Below, piece after piece: positions 36,725-48,861 of a stretch of DNA of 64,000 bases (within the stretch, counting starts at the first letter, position 1; each line of letters opens with the position of its first letter). Origin of the DNA: Magnolia sinica (lineage: Eukaryota; Streptophyta; Magnoliopsida; Magnoliales; Magnoliaceae); contig NC_080577.1 in NCBI RefSeq assembly GCF_029962835.1, forward strand, positions 5,704,001 through 5,768,000. Direction: 5' to 3'. The notes beneath the pieces were generated by a model that was not told where the DNA came from, did not search any database, and was given only the letters and a program-made list of their open reading frames with translations. The translations under genes and the position numbers were made by a program.

Positions 36725-39700
36725 ATGGCCTCCGGATCGTCTGGCCGATCTGCCTCCGGCTCGAAAGGCTTCGATTTCGGTTCCGATGATGTCCTCTGCT
36801 CGTACGAAGATTTTCCAAATCAAGAAGCTTCTAACGGAAAGCGATCGGATTCTGCAATTGGCAGCAATTCTGGGAAGGTATGTCCATGGATTGTTATATC
36901 CATTTTAAGGGTCTGTTGGGATGCACTATCTAGTCGAATTGGAATTATCCCATGGAGAGCCAACGATCTTGCAGGAATATTCTTCGAATTTCAATTTCCA
37001 TGACAAAAATGAGATTTTCATTGTAGATGCTAGTTCCTGAATATCATTATCTAGGAAGAATAATCTTCACAGCTAGTAATCTTGGGATGATGCCCCATTG
37101 ACTATGCTATTAATCCCTTTCGGGAATTAGGCTCTGTTTGGATCCACAAGTGAGTTGATTGTGAATGCTCTGACTAATCAATAGGAAATGGAAAAAGAAT
37201 AAAAAAGGGAAAAAAGAAAAAAACTCACTGAACATCACCTGTCCTGGGAATCAAGCCAATCGACTCATTAGGTGGGCCAGACCTGTACATTGAATAAGAC
37301 CATCACCCATCCATTGATTTTGAAGGTGTGGCCTACATGATGAGTGGACTAGCCTGACTTTTGTGTCAGGTAATCTTCATGGTGCCGTCCATTTACATGC
37401 CTTGGATGTCCTACTTAAGTGACATGTCAGCATTCACATGCAACTGGCTGTAAGCTATCAATTCTCATATTTGTAATGTGGAAGCTGCCCTCATATTGCA
37501 GTTATGTTCCTTTGAAGTCCAACTTAAAGGTAATGTAAATATGTAATTGCTATTTTTGGAGTCCATGTTGTTAATTCGAGTGCTGTTAAAGGAAATAGCA
37601 ATTTGATTATTTCAAATTTTTACCAGCGACTGTAGTCTGATTTGATAATTTGTTATGCACCCTTAGAGGCCAAAAAAATGATAATTTGGAAGTTCTTGAT
37701 CCATCTTTGACCTGAGTCTCCACCTCAATTAAATTGCTCGTACCTGCTTGAAACAAAAAAAATAAAAATAAAAATAAAATAAAAATAAAAATTGTTGTCA
37801 TTTCTTGCTGTTCGGGAAGGACAGAGAATGAGTTGCTAAACTTGCTATGGGAGGCCTTTGGTGAGATTCTTGAAGGATTTTGCCAATTATGAAAAATATA
37901 AAAACAAAGATTTTAAAGTAGGGGTTGAGACTCCAGCTGCAGTTCATCACCATTTTCAAACGGTGGTGACTCATCCTGCTTACATGTGGCACACATGCCT
38001 GACTATCCAGGTCATCCAAATTATGGGGCACATTATGGATGTAACTTTACTCCAAAATCACACTAATTGAACAACCCTAACAATCCAACTGATGGGTTTG
38101 TCCAAATTCAACGGGCTAAAACAGTTGGTTATTATCATCTGCTTGGTGTGACTTTTGGGTTATGCTCCATACACGATCAGTTTAGAGATTTGGTTGGTGT
38201 GAATTTCCGAACAACTTCACCATGTCTGCAGTGGATGAGCCATCACCATTTTAAAAGGTGAACTATCATAGGAGTTAAGCCACTCTTTATGTGTGAACCA
38301 GCTTTCATTTTTTGGTTGGCTTTGTGTTATTTAACAGAAAAGTTCAAGGTTTTGATTAGGAGGGAGAGGAGAATTCATGTCTAGAAAATGGGAAATAGCT
38401 ACCATGATTTGATTAGTAGGACAGGGAAGTTGGCTGCAGATAATTAGAAATTGCCTGCATGAAATGGTGTGTGCACTCCCAGAATGCATGATGTAGAAAC
38501 ACAGAGAGCAGGTGGTTCAAACTTGGATCTTCCTTTTCAAGTGGATGCTGCAGGGCGGTTTTGGCCTTTAAACTCTGCGGAGATAAAGCTCGTTGGCCAT
38601 ATAATTCCTTCCTGTCTTTCATTCTTTTTTCCAGGGCTCGTGGAGTTCATTGCGCACGATATTGACCAGAGACCATGAAAGACAAAATAAGAAAGAAAAC
38701 CACAATCCCATCTTTTTACAGCCTGTCATATTCAGGTTTCAGATTCCCTTTTTTTTCTTCTTTTTTTTTCCAAGTTACATTTATTGTTCTTGCTGATTCA
38801 AGCAAGCAATTTTGAATGTTCTGCTGCTGCAATTTCATGTGGAGGGGATACAGTACTACACTGAGGGGTAGCGCACTCAGGTTTAAAGCATGTGAAGTGG
38901 GAAGTTTCCAAGAAAATTCCTACTGACAATAGTCTCCAACTTATAATGGTTTTATTGTATTTTATCCTACTGAGGTTTTCTCCTTTCTATGAAATCTGAT
39001 TACGATTATCATATTAAACTTCACATAATGTGGGTGGTTTCTTGAAGAACTAAAGCTCCGCGATTCTCAAGGATTTGCATTGTCCTGGGAGTAACTATTG
39101 TTGAACTCTGTCTTGCCTAAAAAAGGGGGTGGTGACACCCTGTGTCGTCGAAAAAAAAAAAAAAACCTATTGTTGAACTCTTATCCTTGATGATTGTGCA
39201 GGATTTCCGTGAAAGCAGGATGGGGAGATCATCGGTAAATGTCTATAATCAACAAGAAGAAGGTTTCCACCAGGATGTTCTCTCTACCGTTGAAAAAACC
39301 ATGAAGAAGTATGCTGACAATCTTCTCCGGTACCTTGAGGGAATCAGTGGACGTCTGTCACAGCTGGAATTATATTGCTACAATCTTGAACGATCAATTG
39401 GGGAATTTCGTGCTGATTTAATTCGCGATCACGGTGAAGCAGATCTGAAGCTGAGGTCTCTTGAGAAGCATCTTCAAGAAGTGAGTTTATTTCATTTGTC
39501 TCATATTTTCCTCATTCATTGCTTTTATTCTCATGGGATGATTTGTTCTCCCATCTTACGTGGCACGGTATTTAAATAAGGCTTTTTACATTCATGTTTT
39601 CCACTCCCTACTCATGCATGCAGATTTGCATAGACTCATGTTGGCAGGGTTTTACAGATGCACTCACACCACAGTGGGATTTCACCACAATCGGTACTCG

Positions 39701-41140
39701 AACCCATGACCTCGTGTTGAAACTCTTGTGAGTCTACCACCGAGGCATGAGTAAGGACCCATGTGTCACTTTATAAACATGTGTCCTGCATGTGCTTCTG
39801 TGAGATATACAGTTAGATGATTTAAGTGACTAAGTCTATTGTCCTTTGATTTTAAAGGATCAATCTCTCCCAATGCATTTTTCTGATTTTCCTATGCATT
39901 ATCATTGCTACAATTGATTTATACGCTTGGTATAGACAGTGAAGAAAAACCTTCAAAGAAGATGTGCATACTACCCAGAGATAATTGTTTCACCGTTTCT
40001 TTTCCATTTCAATTTATTTTTACTTAGTACATTATGTTTTGTTTCATTTTATAATGAGTGGAGTTGAAGCTTATGTACATAACAGCCACTTTTTGGGTTT
40101 TGTACTTCTTTGCTTGTTTATTTTCTGGAAATATATTTTGACTCTTAACCTTCTTGTAGAACTGTCTGAGATTTTTTAATCTTAAGACACTGATAATGAT
40201 TGACATCTTGATGCCATTTCAGACAATTGACTGATAATTGACTGTGCATCTGTCTTGGATTACCATGTTAGTTTTCTTTTGCCAAATGAAATCTTTTTAT
40301 GGTTGCCAGTCCCTTTGTAAATTTATATGCTGAGATAGAATGGATGCTGTTTTCTTGCCAATTGCCAATTGTGTTAATCATTCCAAAGCACCCTTTGTCT
40401 AGTAATTTATTTGCGTGTTTTAATCAATTTTTATGATTCTCACTTTTTTCCGTGCTAGCTTAGTAACTGACAGGCTGATAAACAAACTTTAGTAACTGAC
40501 AACTTACTGATGGGTTATCGCTTTTCTTAAGTAATTCAGTGTGAGCTTGAGCATTGGTTTTTCTTTTCTTTCTTTTTCTTTCCTTTTCCTTTTTCGGACA
40601 TCAGATCGACTAGCAACTTCACTTGATGACACAAGTATGTGCCTTGTCCAATGGCCACTATTAAGCATATTTTTTTGGTACAACAGATAGACATGAAGTT
40701 TACCTCCGTAGTCAAGTGTAATTGGCCATGGCTACCTGGCTGATCCTTAGGTAGGGCCTGAGTGTTGGAGGCGGATTGGTAATTCTCCAAAGTGACTTCC
40801 TGTTTCTAGAGAGAGAGAGAGAGAGAGAGAGATCAGTTGGCAGAATTGGGTGAAAGTTGTGCAAGCTGGCCAAAGTGTGGAAGCTGGGTTGGAACTCGCG
40901 AGACAAACAGTTTGGTCAAGCTCCTTGCGATGGTGAGAGTGTTTTCATCCTGTTAGAGTATAAGATACGTATGTACAACTGTACACATACACACTATAGA
41001 TAGCTATGTTGGTGAATTCATGTATACCTGTTAAGTTCTATAGATCTTTACAATTCTCCCAACTCCTTTTTTTATTGGAAGATGATGAATACTATTAAGG
41101 CCAAAGAACAAGAAAAACAAAGGGCAAAGAAAAGAAAAGG

Positions 41141-41196
<56 letters not shown>

Positions 41197-44100
41197 AGAC
41201 AAACTAAACTAAAACTAAAACAAAAAAGAGAAAAAAAAAACCTAAAAAGCCTACGACAGAAAGAGAAAGCCAAAACAATTGGCCAGAAACCACAACTAGG
41301 GAACCCAATCCCTCAGATACAAAAGAGCCCGATTTAGAATTCCCAAAGCAGAGCTCCTATCATTCTCAAAGCAACTGTTGTTTCTTTCACTCTAGATGAA
41401 CCATAAAACAGCAAGTGGCGCAGCTCTCCATCTCGACTTGCCCACCCCCTTCAGCATGCCAAAAAGACCATCGATTGAGCCTGGCATAACCCATGAGAGA
41501 CCTGAGCTTCTAAGAATGCTAGGCCAAACAATTCCGAAGAATGAGCAATAGATGAACAGATGATCGACATACTCTGCGGCTTTGTAGCATAATAGATAGA
41601 CAGTTTCCACTATGTAGTCTTTTGTAAAATAACATGGTATCAAAGCCATGATTTGGCCCTGATCTTGACCGTCTATCTTCCTCATTCCATCCATTGTTCT
41701 TCCAGCAGATTTGATCTCAAACATTCATTGTTCCTCCACCAGATTTGTCTTTTCCACTAGATCTGCATCCCTTCGTTGCTGCTCCCATGCAATGGAGGGG
41801 AGGCTAATAAGTATTTGCCTCTGGGAGTTCTTAGTGAAGTTTTACTAGAGCGAATGTCGGCATTTCACTAGAGCAGAAGCACGATTGATACTGTAGCAAA
41901 AGAGGACAAATTTACTAGAGCGAATGTCGACATTTTTGTATTCAAGGCCAAAGTCTCAATGCTTCTGAACGTCAATCGATATTAAGTCCATGATTCAAAG
42001 CTCTTTCAAGTCTGCCTTTTGGCTATAAATTCGAAGCTCCTCATTCATTTGAAGCAAGCTTAGTTGAGGGTTTGGGTGAGTTATAATGGTTTTCTTTCTA
42101 AGTCTAAAAGTGAGTTGTTATAGCTTCTGAGTTTGTGAGTTGTATTAGCTTCTACCTTCTGAGTGTGAGTTGTATTAGCTTCTACCTTCCGAGTTTGTTT
42201 GTAAGACTGAGAGATCTTGTTGCAAGTTGGTATCTTTGTCAGTTCGTTAGGGTGGCATAATTGTGCCCAAGTCTATAGATGGTTGATGGTGATTTGGAGA
42301 ATTGGATATCAAAACTTGACGGTAAATATTTATGGAACCATACTTTTGTAGAAGTTATTTTGTCCATTTGGATAGAATGCAATAACTGATCTTTCAGCAC
42401 TAGGAGAGAAGCTAGTTACAAAAGAGTAAATTGGAGAATAATTTCATAGGTGTTGATTGTGAAAATTTTGTGGGAATTAGATGGTTGGAAGCTATTAATG
42501 GTGGGTTGTTGCAATCCCAAGATAGTTGCTTGAAAGCTATGGCTGGATGGTCTGCTAAATGGTAGCTCCTTAGGTAATCTGATGGTAGTTCCTCATGTAA
42601 TATGTGGCCGTTGTGGGTAAGTTTCATTGTAGGATGGTCAGGCCGAAGTCTGCAAAGTCTACTCAGGGTTGGCGGGGGAAGTAAATTCTAGTAAAGCGGA
42701 GGTTTGGTCATTGCGAGTAGGTGTTAAGGAGTCCCAAATTCTCCATTTCTCCGGTGGTGGTTGAAGGGGATTTCACGATTGTGATCTGGTGTACTGTCTT
42801 TTGGTTTCCTCGAGGCTTACAAACTGATTGGAAGAGATTGATGATTTTTGTTCTTCTCTCCTCATCTCTTTTGAAGGAAATTTAGAGGTTCATTCCTTAG
42901 CTAGAGTGGGCATTCTGCTTTTCAAAAAAATGCATCTTCTTTTGCGAGTCCGTTAGTGTAAAGTTTTTGTTAACGATGATAAGGCCTGTTTGGATTCATT
43001 GAAACATAAATTCAGAAAACATTGTCTCCATGAAAATAGCATTTCCATTATTTGTTTTTGTAAATTTTGTGGAAATGTTTATCCGTTTTCCTCTCATTTC
43101 CTGAAAAATGCCCCTTCTTCATTTCCTTGCCCATGCTTAGGAAACCTCATTTCCAATAAATTGAGGGGAAATGGCAGAAATGCTCTCTTTACAAAGTGCC
43201 CACATGATGGTCACATGAGCTACTGCCCATCTTCTAAGTGCGTCACATGTGCAACCGTCCATCTTCAAGTACCCCATATGTGCCAATGTGCCACCATCTA
43301 TCTTAAAGCGCCATACATTTATCAATGTGCAACTTGTGTTACTGACTCACTGCCCATCTTTCAACGCCCTGGATGTCAATGTGCCATGTGCAATGGTACA
43401 CCTCATCTTCAAAGGATCCACATGTGCACATATGCTACATGGCTAGTCCATCTTTAAGCATGCCACACGTGCCAATGTACAACATGTCCCACCAACCATC
43501 TTTTTTTTTTCCCACCGACCATCTTCAAGTGTCCCACATGTGCAAAAGTCCATCTTCAGGTGGCCAAGATGTGCCACATGTGCCACCATCCGTCTTAAAG
43601 TACCATACATGTGGGAATGTGCCACATGTGCTACCTTCATCATCAAGCACCTCATATGTGCCAATGTCCCACATTTGCTATTGTGCCACTACCATCCATC
43701 TTTAAGCTGTCCACATGTGCAACATGTGCCGCCATCCATCTTCAAGCAGTGCCAATGTCCCACATGTGACAATGTGACACATAACATAATCCATCTTCAA
43801 CGCACACGTGTCACCTTCATCTTCAAGTAAAACTTTTCATGAAATTTTTTTCTTTTTTCTTTTCCCAAGAAACAGATTTGAAAAAATATTTACTTTCCCA
43901 CTATTTCCTCTTCTTTTTTTTTTTTCTGTTTCTTTTTTCCTTCAATCCAAACAGGCCTTAAAATTGTGGGGACTGGATTAGTTTGGGCCTCTGGATTTAA
44001 ACTTGTAGGGTTTTTATTTTCCTTAACCCAGCCCTGTTCCGCTGACAACTCTGATAAACATCACTGTAGATGACTGCTTTAAAGCTGTTGTTGGCTACTA

Positions 44101-44208
44101 TTAAGTGTACTACCAAGAACTAGCTTAGCCTAATTACATGAGAAAGTGGATGACCTGTCATCTTTACACCCACCCATGTGTTTCTTTTGTGAAAACTAAC
44201 ATTAATAC

Positions 44209-44259
<51 letters not shown>

Positions 44260-45503
44260 TTGTGTGTTTGCTCCAGGTCCGCAGATCTGTACAAATTCTG
44301 AGAGACAAGCAAGAGCTTGCTGATGCTCAGCAGGAACTGGCCAAGCTTCAGCTTGCACAGAAAGAATCCACACATCACAAGGAAGATGGAGTTGCATCAT
44401 CCACAACTGAGTCAAATAAGCATGACAACGCACCTGAAACACAGAACCAGCAGTTAGCTCTTGCTTTGCCTCACCAAACAGCCATACCAACCTCACTTCC
44501 AGCTAATCAGCCCTATAAAGAAGTACCAGTTCAGCAGCCACCCCTCTCGTCTCTACCGGTACAGCAGCCACCGCTCTCGTCTCTACCAACACAGCAGCCT
44601 CTGCATGTTCAGAGCCATCCAAACACGTACTACTCCCAGCAGAACCAATTGCCAAATCAACCACCCCAGATGGATCAACACTTGCAAGCCGGACTCCAGT
44701 ATGCCCCGCAAAGGCCCCAAATGCAGGACCTGTCTAGGCAGGCTTCGCCACCTCAGCCTCATGTCAATCCGGCCCAAACACCACAGTTTCCACCTTATCA
44801 GCAGCAATGGCCTCAGCAGTCACCTCAGCAGTTCCCACAACAGACCCAACCACAGCCACCATCTACACAAATTCAAATCCGACCCCAGACGCCACCTGTG
44901 TACCCTGCCTACTCACATCAACCAACAAATCCATCGCCCGAGGCATATCCAAGCAGTATGCCCATGCAAGTTCCATTCTCTGGTGTTGCTCCGAACCGCC
45001 CAGAATCTGCAGTTTATGGTTATGGTGGGCCTGGTAGAACAACGCAACAGCAGCCCCCACTGCCACAACAGCAGCCCCCACTTCCACCCCATAATATACA
45101 GCGTCAGCCGCTGCCTCAGTCCAACCAAAGCTCTTTTGGAGCACCTGTGGGTGACGGTGGCTACCCAGGAAGTGGACCCCACCCCCCTCAGCCTTCCATG
45201 CATGGGTATATGATGTATGACACTGACAGCAGGTCTTCTCATCAACCGCACTTCCAGCAGGGTAGCTATCCCCCAACCCATGTCTCTGCTCTCCAGAATC
45301 AGCAGCCGCCTCCCGCTGGTGTTGGAGCCCGCCATCCAAACTCACAGATGATGCGTAACCACCCATACGCCGAGATGATCGAGAAAGCTGCAAGCATGGG
45401 TTATCAGAGGGATCAGGTTGCAAATGTAATCCACAGGATGGAGGAGAGTGGTCAGCCAGTGGACTTCAACTCTCTGCTGGACAGGTTGAATCCACGTTTC
45501 TAA
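36725..45503 (+). CDS. FLOE1: FLOE-type DUF1421 protein (3 exons)
   Basis: Exons 36725-36877, 39202-39480 and 44277-45503 give 552 aa, all phase 0, GT/AG. Order: a Ser/Gly/Asp-rich N-terminus (GSKGFDFGSDDVLCSYED, 14-31); a predicted coiled-coil (about 75-170, with KKYADNLLRYLEGISGRLSQ and VQILRDKQELADAQQELAK); a long Gln/Pro/Ser-rich disordered region (about 190-500, QQPPLPQQQPP-like runs); and the C-terminal DUF1421 domain, UBA-like (about 505-552, YAEMIEKAASMGYQRDQVAN and RMEESGQPVDFNSLLDRL). Arabidopsis FLOE1 (At4g28300) has the same domain order and is known as a hydration-dependent phase-separating protein that tunes seed germination; transfer of that role here is inference. Intron 1 is 2324 bp and intron 2 is 4796 bp and repeat-filled. 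A (CT)22 run forms much of the polypyrimidine region before the last acceptor. FLOE2/3-type paralogs are the alternative assignment. Confidence 0.93.
37262..37460. repeat. Dispersed repeat in FLOE intron 1
   Basis: Related to 15385-15690: GGTGGGCCAGACCTGTACATTG, GACCATCACCCATCCATTGA, then GTCAGGTAATCTTCATGG and GGATGTCCT. No coding potential. Confidence 0.55.
37461..39201. other. FLOE intron 1, remainder
   Basis: A-rich run at 37749-37793. The segment 37900-38290 has loosely inverted ends (CATCACCATTTTCAAACGGTGG and GCCATCACCATTTTAAAAGGTG are direct, not inverted, copies), so it is a two-copy repeat of unknown type. T run at 38750-38770, A run at 39150-39165. No gene. Confidence 0.45.
39640..39770 (-). 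repeat. tRNA-derived SINE-like sequence
   Basis: On the minus strand: GCCTCGGTGGTAGACTCAC, GTCATGGGTTCGAGTACCG and GGTGAAATCCCACTGTGGTG, in the same order as 570-680. Lies in FLOE intron 2. Confidence 0.6.
40808..40832. repeat. (GA)n microsatellite
   Basis: About 12 GA units in FLOE intron 2. Confidence 0.9.
40951..41634 (+). repeat. Copia-like LTR remnant interrupted by a LINE
   Basis: Starts TGTTAGAGTATAAG and ends AAAATAACA, immediately followed by a primer-binding-site match at 41635. A LINE fragment (41050-41610) occupies most of the interior, so the LTR is in two pieces. No pol frame follows, so the element is otherwise lost. Confidence 0.55.
41050..41610 (-). pseudogene. LINE 3' fragment with zf-RVT domain
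   Basis: Minus-strand frame: LCYKAAEYVDHLFIYCSFFG, then ILRSSGLSW, GMLKGVGKSRWRAAPLAVLW and SERNNSCFEN, the conserved end of plant L1 reverse transcriptase proteins. It ends with a (CT)n-rich 3' region (GA run 41146-41192 on the plus strand) and an A-rich end near 41065. 5'-truncated. Confidence 0.75.
41635..41647 (+). promoter_or_regulatory. Primer-binding-site-like sequence
   Basis: TGGTATCAAAGCC, one base different from the usual TGGTATCAGAGCC site for initiator tRNA-Met, directly after the ATAACA end. Supports the LTR call at 40951-41634. Confidence 0.6.
41648..42981. other. FLOE intron 2, middle part
   Basis: Contains repeated ACTAGAGCGAATGTCG words (41844, 41927) and a tandem pair around 42110-42200 with GTGAGTTGTATTAGCTTCTACC. 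Probably further retrotransposon debris; no conserved coding motif found. Confidence 0.45.
42982..43961. mobile_element. Foldback element with minisatellite interior
   Basis: The left end AAGGCCTGTTTGGATT pairs with the right end AATCCAAACAGGCCTT. The GGCCTGTTTGGATT terminus is a frequent hAT/PIF-type non-autonomous signature. Flanks show no clear target duplication. The interior is taken up largely by the degenerate repeat array at 43197-43830. Confidence 0.65.
43197..43830. repeat. Degenerate minisatellite
   Basis: More than fifteen imperfect units of the general form CCATCTTCAAGTGCCCCACATGTGCCAATGTG-like, written here only as words: CATCTTCAAG or CATCTTAAAG, then CACATGTG, then CCAATGTGCC or CCACC, with 25-45 base spacing. 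Units differ by substitutions and indels, so there is no fixed period. Confidence 0.8.
44213..44256. repeat. (CT)22 microsatellite at the FLOE exon 3 acceptor
   Basis: Forty-four bases of pure CT repeat ending 20 bases before the exon at 44277; only ATCTTGTGTGTTTGCTCCAG separates them. Confidence 0.95.
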
Positions 45504-45712
45504 ACTCTGCTGCTGTATGGATTGACGTTTTTTTAGTTTACGTCTCTGGTGTTTTTTAAATAATCATCTGATGAAGATGTTTGTGTTCATGGCATATATG
45601 GTACAATGAAAAAAACGAACTTGTAAATTTGTAATCCCCTTTGGTGATCTTTTTCTTGTTCTCATTTCCATGCCCATGCAAGTTCATCTGCTTTTGAGGC
45701 CTCTACTTGTTT
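45504..45712 (+). other. FLOE 3' untranslated region and flank
   Basis: U-rich text with TTTGTAAATTTGTAAT near 45618-45636, a plausible plant polyadenylation context. The copia LTR begins at 45713, so the transcript end must lie before or inside the LTR. Confidence 0.5.
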
Positions 45713-46041
45713 CAAATAAAAATAATACGCTTGAACGAAAACAACACTGAACAAAAGTAAAATAAGGAAGAGGAAATATTGATTTATCTACATGATTCCA
45801 TTCATTAACCAATAGCCTTTAAATGGGTAGTACACTAATGAATAGATCCAAACTAATAGCCCCAAACTCGACACTACACACATCGTGTAAAACAAACTAT
45901 CCTATAGACTAGGTAAAACAAAAGACCATAATTATAAAAACTGGACATGTATAATAACCATAAAACCACTAATTGAAAATATCCTATTGACCTGGACAAC
46001 TAAAAAACTCAAATACTTGAGTAAATAAATTATTTCCAACA
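45713..46041 (-). repeat. Copia LTR (family B), left arm
   Basis: On the minus strand it begins TGTTGGAAATAATTTATT and ends CGTATTATTTTTATTTG. Same length (329 bases) as the LTR at 51583-51911; a sampled 145-base stretch shows roughly 10 differences. AATAAA on the plus strand at 45715-45720. Confidence 0.85.
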
Positions 46042-46079
46042 TTCCCTCTCTTAAACTGAATGTTTGACAACGTTCAGTT

Positions 46080-48753
46080 TAAAGAATATCAACTGCGAAC
46101 TTCAACCTGAACCTTCCAAAGTGTAGACCCCGAGCAACTCCCTTAGCTTTTGAAACAAAGGCATTTTGAGAGGTTTGGTGAATATGTCAGCGATTTGGTC
46201 TTCACTTCTGTAGAAGATAAGATTAATCACTTCATCTTTCGTGAGATCCCTTTAGAAGCGATACTTTACATCTATATGCTTGCTTCTTTCGTGCAAAATA
46301 GGATTTTTGGAAAGTTTAATTGCTGAACTGTTGTCACAATAAATTGAAGTGGCTCCTTGTTGCTTGAACTGAAGTTCTTCAAGAATTCTCCTTGCCAAAT
46401 AGCTTGACATGCAAATGAAGTTGCAACTACAAATTTGGCTTCGGTTGTTGATAAAGTGACAATTGGTTATTTCTTTGAAGACCATGAGACAACTCTTGAA
46501 CCCAGCATAAAAGCGTACCTCAAAGTGCTTTTTCTATCATCTTGATCTTCAGCATAATCACTATCAGTAAATCCCATCAAATTTGAATTTTCTCCCTTCT
46601 TGTAGAGCGGCCCAAAATTAGTAGTACCTTGCAAGTACTCTTTGCAGCTAAAAGATGCATCTCTCTTGGGTTTTCCATATATCTACTAATAAGACTTACA
46701 ACTTACATTATATCAGGTCTTGTTACAGTCAAATACATCAAGCTTCCCACAATTTGCTTGTAAAGAGTGTTATCAACCCTCCTTTTTTTAGGATCTTTGA
46801 TGAGCTTCAAACCCACTTCAGTTGGTGTACTAACAGAATTGCAATTCTTCATTTGAAACCTATCTAAAATTTCTCGCACATACTTCTTTTGAGAAATAAA
46901 AATTCTAGCTGCAGATTGTGTCACTTCAATACTAAGAGAATAGTGCACCATTCGAAGATCAGACATATCAAATTCAGCCATTATAGACTTCTTAAATTTG
47001 TCAAACATGGCACTATCATTTCCAGTATAAATAAGATCATCCACATATAAGCACACAATGATCATCTTTCCTCCATTACCAATTTTAATATAGAGTGTAT
47101 ACTCATATGGACATTTTTTAAATCCCTCCTTGGAAAAATAAGCATCTATACGACTATACCAAGCTCTCGGAGCTTGTTTTAGTCCATATAGTGCCTTTTT
47201 TAATTTATACACCTTATGCTCATCTCCAATCTTAACATAAATAGGAGGTTGATCAATAAATACTTATTCTTCCAAGTCTCCATGTAAGAAAGCCGATTTC
47301 ACATCCAACTGAAAGATAGGCCATAAGTTTTAAGCCGCCAATGCAATCACCAATCTGATTGTATCAAGTCGTGCAACAGGAGTAAAAACTTCTCTATAGT
47401 CCACACTAAAATCTTGCTTATAGCCTTTAGCTACTAAGCGTGCCTTGTACTCGTTGAGTTCGCCATTCTCCTTCAATTTTGTCTTGTATACCCACTCGAC
47501 ACCAATTGCCTTGTGCTCTTTTGGAAGCTCGATCAACTCTCAAGTATTATTCCTTTCAATAGAAGCAATTTCTTCATCCATTGCCTTTCGTCATTTTGAT
47601 TCTTTGACAGCTGCTTCGAAAGTGGTAGGATCACAATCTGAGAATAGAGCAAAATGTGCAAGTGGGTCCTCAGATTGGTCAATCCCAATTACCTCATAAT
47701 CGGTCATCCATGCAGGCCTTCTTCTAGCACGTTTTGGTCGTTGTTCATCTTGAGTAGCTATTGGAACTGGTTGTTGCTCATTCTCCATTGGCTGTTGCCT
47801 TACATCTTCTTTTTCTCCATCAAAATCAGCAAGAATTTGTTGTCCAATAACATTGTTGTTCCATAGCCAGAATTGTTCTTCATCAAAAACAACATCGCGG
47901 CTGATAACAATTTTCTTGATGCTAGGATTGTATAACTTATAAGTTTTTGACTGATCACTAACATCAAGAAAAATATATTTTTTTTCCTTTGTCGTCTAGC
48001 TTCTTCCTCTTCTCATCTGGAGTATGGGCATAAGCAATACACCAAAAAATTCTCAAAATATCTACTGATGGTCTTTGTCTGCTCCAAGCTTCCTCTGACG
48101 TCATATTTTGAACGGCCAGAGTGAGACTTCTGTTCAAAATATGAATGCTCAATTGACTGCTTCAGGCTAGAAATTTTTTGAAATGCCGCTCCTCATCAAA
48201 AGACTTCACACCATATTTAGAATGGTGTGATTTTTCCTCTCGGAAACTCCATTTTGTTGGGGCGTGTACGATGCAGTAAGTTGCCTCTTGATTCTATGAA
48301 ACTCACAAAAATTTGCAAATTCATGCAAGTTGTATTCTTCACCACAATTCGTGCGAAGAACTTTGATTGGACTTCCAACTTCTTTTTTAACAAGCGCTTT
48401 ATAATTTTTTTAAAGGCTGAAAAAGCTTCAGATTTCTCCTACAAAAAATATAACCAAATTTTCCGACTATAATCATCAATGAAGGTAATTATGTATCTTT
48501 TGCCTCCATTAGATGATGGATTTATTGGTCCGCAAAGATCAGAATGAACTAGCTCCAGCGGCTTCTTTGCTCATGATTTTCCTTGCGGAAATTAATTACG
48601 GTATTGTTTGCTAATAACACATTCTTCAGAAACTTGAGAAGGAGCTATAATTTGAGGAAGACCAGTTATCATATTTTTCTGCTGTAGAATCTTTAATCCA
48701 CCAAAGTTTAGGTGACCATAGCGAAAATGCTATAGCCATGCGGCATCCTTCAA
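46080..48753 (-). pseudogene. Copia pol (family B), left arm: integrase to RNase H
   Basis: Minus-strand pieces: integrase (YGHLNFGG-like start near 48700, PQQNG intact, ILNRSLTLAVQNMTSEEAWS), RT (EWVYKTKLKENGELNEYKARLVAKGYKQDFSVDYREVF written as separate motifs, GLKQAPRAWYSRI, YVDD) and RNase H (SIYCDNSSAIKLSKNP, HIDVKYRF). Broken by several stops and frameshifts. Gag, protease and the 5' LTR are absent: the sequence stops at the centre of the inverted repeat. Confidence 0.85.
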
Positions 48754-48861
48754 CTTGAGGAGCTATAATCATCTTTTAGCTGCAAAGAAGATTAAAATTT
48801 GGCAAATCGGATGTTTCCGCTTTATCTCCACAACATCACTCATTCATGCTTCTCAGCAAAA
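48754..48861. other. Spacer of the large inverted repeat
   Basis: 108 bases between the two arms. From about 48790 the plus strand still resembles the region just upstream of integrase (HASQQN-like words), so the right arm of the original element reaches further 5' than the left. Confidence 0.7.

Noticed and set aside
43197..43830. CRISPR-like array
   Set aside because: Units are variable, spacers are not unique, and the context is a plant intron.
44461..45213. 250-aa plus-strand frame and 186-aa and 140-aa minus-strand frames over FLOE exon 3
   Set aside because: Alternative readings of a low-complexity Gln/Pro-rich exon; only the 44277-45503 frame continues the family sequence and ends in DUF1421.
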